From contig NZ_BMNW01000010.1 of NCBI RefSeq assembly GCF_014646755.1, forward strand, positions 62,001-126,000: a DNA stretch of 64,000 bases, read 5' to 3'. Below, in pieces: positions 62,811 through 64,000 of this stretch (positions within the stretch are counted from its first letter, which is position 1; each line of letters opens with the position of its first letter). The stretch is from Pseudomonas asuensis. GTDB taxonomy: Bacteria; Pseudomonadota; Gammaproteobacteria; Pseudomonadales; Pseudomonadaceae. The notes under the pieces were generated by a model that was given only the letters and a program-made list of their open reading frames with translations, did no database searches and had not been told where the DNA came from. The translations under genes were made by a program, and so were the position numbers.

Positions 62811-63698
62811 ATGATCAAGAAATACCTACTTATAACGAAGCCAGGCATTATCTTCGGCAACCTGATCTCGGTTGCTGGAGGTTTTTTCCTCGCTTCGAAA
62901 GGAAGCATCGACTTAGCACTTTTCTTAGCTACCGCAGTAGGGGTGTCTCTGGTCATCGCTTCCGGCTGCGTCTTTAACAACTACATTGATCGTGACATTG
63001 ATAAGGTCATGGAACGGACAAAGAACCGTGTCCTCGTCCAGGGCCTTATCTCCCCAAATGTCACATTGTCTTATGCAACGCTCCTGGGCATTGCTGGCAT
63101 TGCGCTCCTTTACTTCAAGGTAAACGCATTATCAGCTGCCTTTGGGCTCATGGGATTTGTGGTGTATGTTGGCTTGTACAGCCTGTGCCTGAAGCGTAAA
63201 TCTGTATATGGCACCCTAGTGGGTAGCCTGTCGGGTGCAGCTCCGCCTGTCATCGGTTATTGCGCAGTAAGCAATGAATTCGATATGGGCGCTGCTATCC
63301 TTCTGCTGATTTTCTGCCTCTGGCAAATGCCGCACTCTTATGCCATTGCTATCTTCAGACTGAACGACTACCGGGCAGCCTCTATTCCGGTGTTACCTGT
63401 CATGAAGGGCATTCCTGTAACTAAGCGCCATATCACGGTCTATATCCTGGCTTTCCTGGCCGCTACGCTAGCACTCACCATTGGGGGCTATGCAGGTTAT
63501 AAGTACTTGGTGGTTGCCGCAGCAATGGGCGTTTACTGGTTGCGCATGGCATTAATGGGCTACAAAACCAATGATGACAATGCATGGGCAAGAAAGCTGT
63601 TTGTTTTCTCCATCGTTACAATCACTGCGTTGAGTGTAATGATGTCAGTAGACTTCAATGTTCCTGCCTCTGAAGTACTGGTAGCGATGGCTCGCTAA
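62811..63698 (+). CDS. cyoE: Protoheme IX farnesyltransferase CyoE (heme O synthase)
   Basis: A 295-residue UbiA-family prenyltransferase with about nine helices. It adds a farnesyl group to heme b, making heme o for CyoB. Prenyl-diphosphate motif [18 protein letters not shown] near residues 60-77 and the second polar loop [19 protein letters not shown] are intact. Eleven bases after cyoD; last gene of the operon. Confidence 0.97.
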   Translation: MIKKYLLITKPGIIFGNLISVAGGFFLASKGSIDLALFLATAVGVSLVIASGCVFNNYIDRDIDKVMERTKNRVLVQGLISPNVTLSYATLLGIAGIALLYFKVNALSAAFGLMGFVVYVGLYSLCLKRKSVYGTLVGSLSGAAPPVIGYCAVSNEFDMGAAILLLIFCLWQMPHSYAIAIFRLNDYRAASIPVLPVMKGIPVTKRHITVYILAFLAATLALTIGGYAGYKYLVVAAAMGVYWLRMALMGYKTNDDNAWARKLFVFSIVTITALSVMMSVDFNVPASEVLVAMAR

Positions 63699-63708
63699 CA
63701 GTGCTTTC

Positions 63709-63743
63709 GCTCAGGACCTGAGATGCTCTTTCAGGTCCTGAGC
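63709..63743. terminator. Terminator hairpin after cyoE
   Basis: A perfect 13-bp stem GCTCAGGACCTGA (63709-63721) with 63731-63743 and a nine-base loop, 11 bp after the cyoE stop and between convergent genes. No strong U-tract. Confidence 0.75.
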
Positions 63744-63788
63744 CTCCCCTCCCCTACTTATCCGTTCCTCTTTCTCTGCCCTTACGCT

Positions 63789-64000
63789 TTATTCGTTTTC
63801 GGCTACTGTCTGAATAGGCCAGTGAAAAGGCTTCGCGTCCCACCATTCAGGTAGCAACTGCCTTACTTTAGGCTGAGCGAAACGATCATCAATCAAATAC
63901 AGCACACCATTATCAGATGTTGTTCTGATTACTCGCCCCGCAGCCTGAATTACTTTTTGTATACCGGGATAAAAGTAGGTGTAGTCATAACCGGCGCCAA
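63789..64000 (-). CDS. C-terminal end of a DinG/XPD-type ATP-dependent DNA helicase (partial)
   Basis: The last 70 codons of a minus-strand gene that continues beyond the window. The sequence YPGIQKVIQAAGRVIRT is helicase motif VI of the DEAD_2/XPD family, followed by DNGVLYLIDDRF, the usual C-terminal strand of DinG- and YoaA-like helicases. The protein ends in IQTVAENE. It converges on cyoE. The N-terminal domains, which would separate DinG from relatives, lie outside the window. Confidence 0.85.
   Translation of the reverse strand, partial: GAGYDYTYFYPGIQKVIQAAGRVIRTTSDNGVLYLIDDRFAQPKVRQLLPEWWDAKPFHWPIQTVAENE

Overview
The window is a chromosomal stretch of a Pseudomonas-type gammaproteobacterium. 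Nearly every protein is recognisable as a Pseudomonas housekeeping or nutrient-uptake protein, and long runs of gene order match, from memory, the PAO1 map: kdsB to lolC, pilZ to slt, bra, acsA-aot-argR, fumC-bolA and cyo. Base composition by eye is in the low to mid 50s % G+C, low for the genus, so a low-GC lineage such as the P. luteola group is a reasonable guess. That is inference only.

Layout. 1-8523 (minus strand): envelope genes, from upstream to downstream lolC, lolD, lolE, a second lolD, comEC, exbB, exbD, lpxK, a Trm112-like gene and the first bases of kdsB. 8764-10369 (plus): a PilZ protein, a small exported protein and a glycerophosphodiester phosphodiesterase, translationally chained and converging on sthA. 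11974-19626: gap and mfd (divergent), then psrA-nagZ-mtnP. 19797-31187: the SOS pair lexA-sulA, two small unknown genes, topA, a DUF1653 gene, the fatty-acid beta-oxidation pair fadBA, a universal stress protein and an ABC-F ATPase. 31405-36707: the lytic transglycosylase slt and a four-gene oxyanion-type ABC importer (phosphonate/selenate family). 37322-42242: the branched-chain amino-acid importer braCDEFG, followed by a lipoprotein gene. 43308-52241: a CHASE4-PAS-GGDEF-EAL protein, the arginine/ornithine importer aotJQMP with its regulator argR, and acsA. 52508-57877: arfB, a DsbA-family protein, trhO, bolA, a DUF2059 gene, fumC and a flavodoxin-fold oxidoreductase. 58942-63698: the cytochrome bo3 quinol oxidase operon cyoABCDE. 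The window ends inside a DinG/XPD-type helicase.

How they connect: the left part serves lipopolysaccharide and lipoprotein transport to the outer membrane. The middle holds DNA repair and topology plus fatty-acid degradation, with psrA as its likely sensor-regulator. The right part is amino-acid and acetate uptake and use feeding the TCA cycle (acsA, fumC) and aerobic respiration (cyo).

I saw no CRISPR array, phage, insertion sequence, rRNA or tRNA gene. The clearest departures from the expected Pseudomonas layout are a duplicated lolD, giving two back-to-back LolC/E-LolD modules, and a roughly 1 kb unannotated, locally A+T-rich region before cyoA with a nested inverted repeat. A 30-bp perfect palindrome, the likely PsrA operator, also stands out. 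I found no convincing new multi-gene system.
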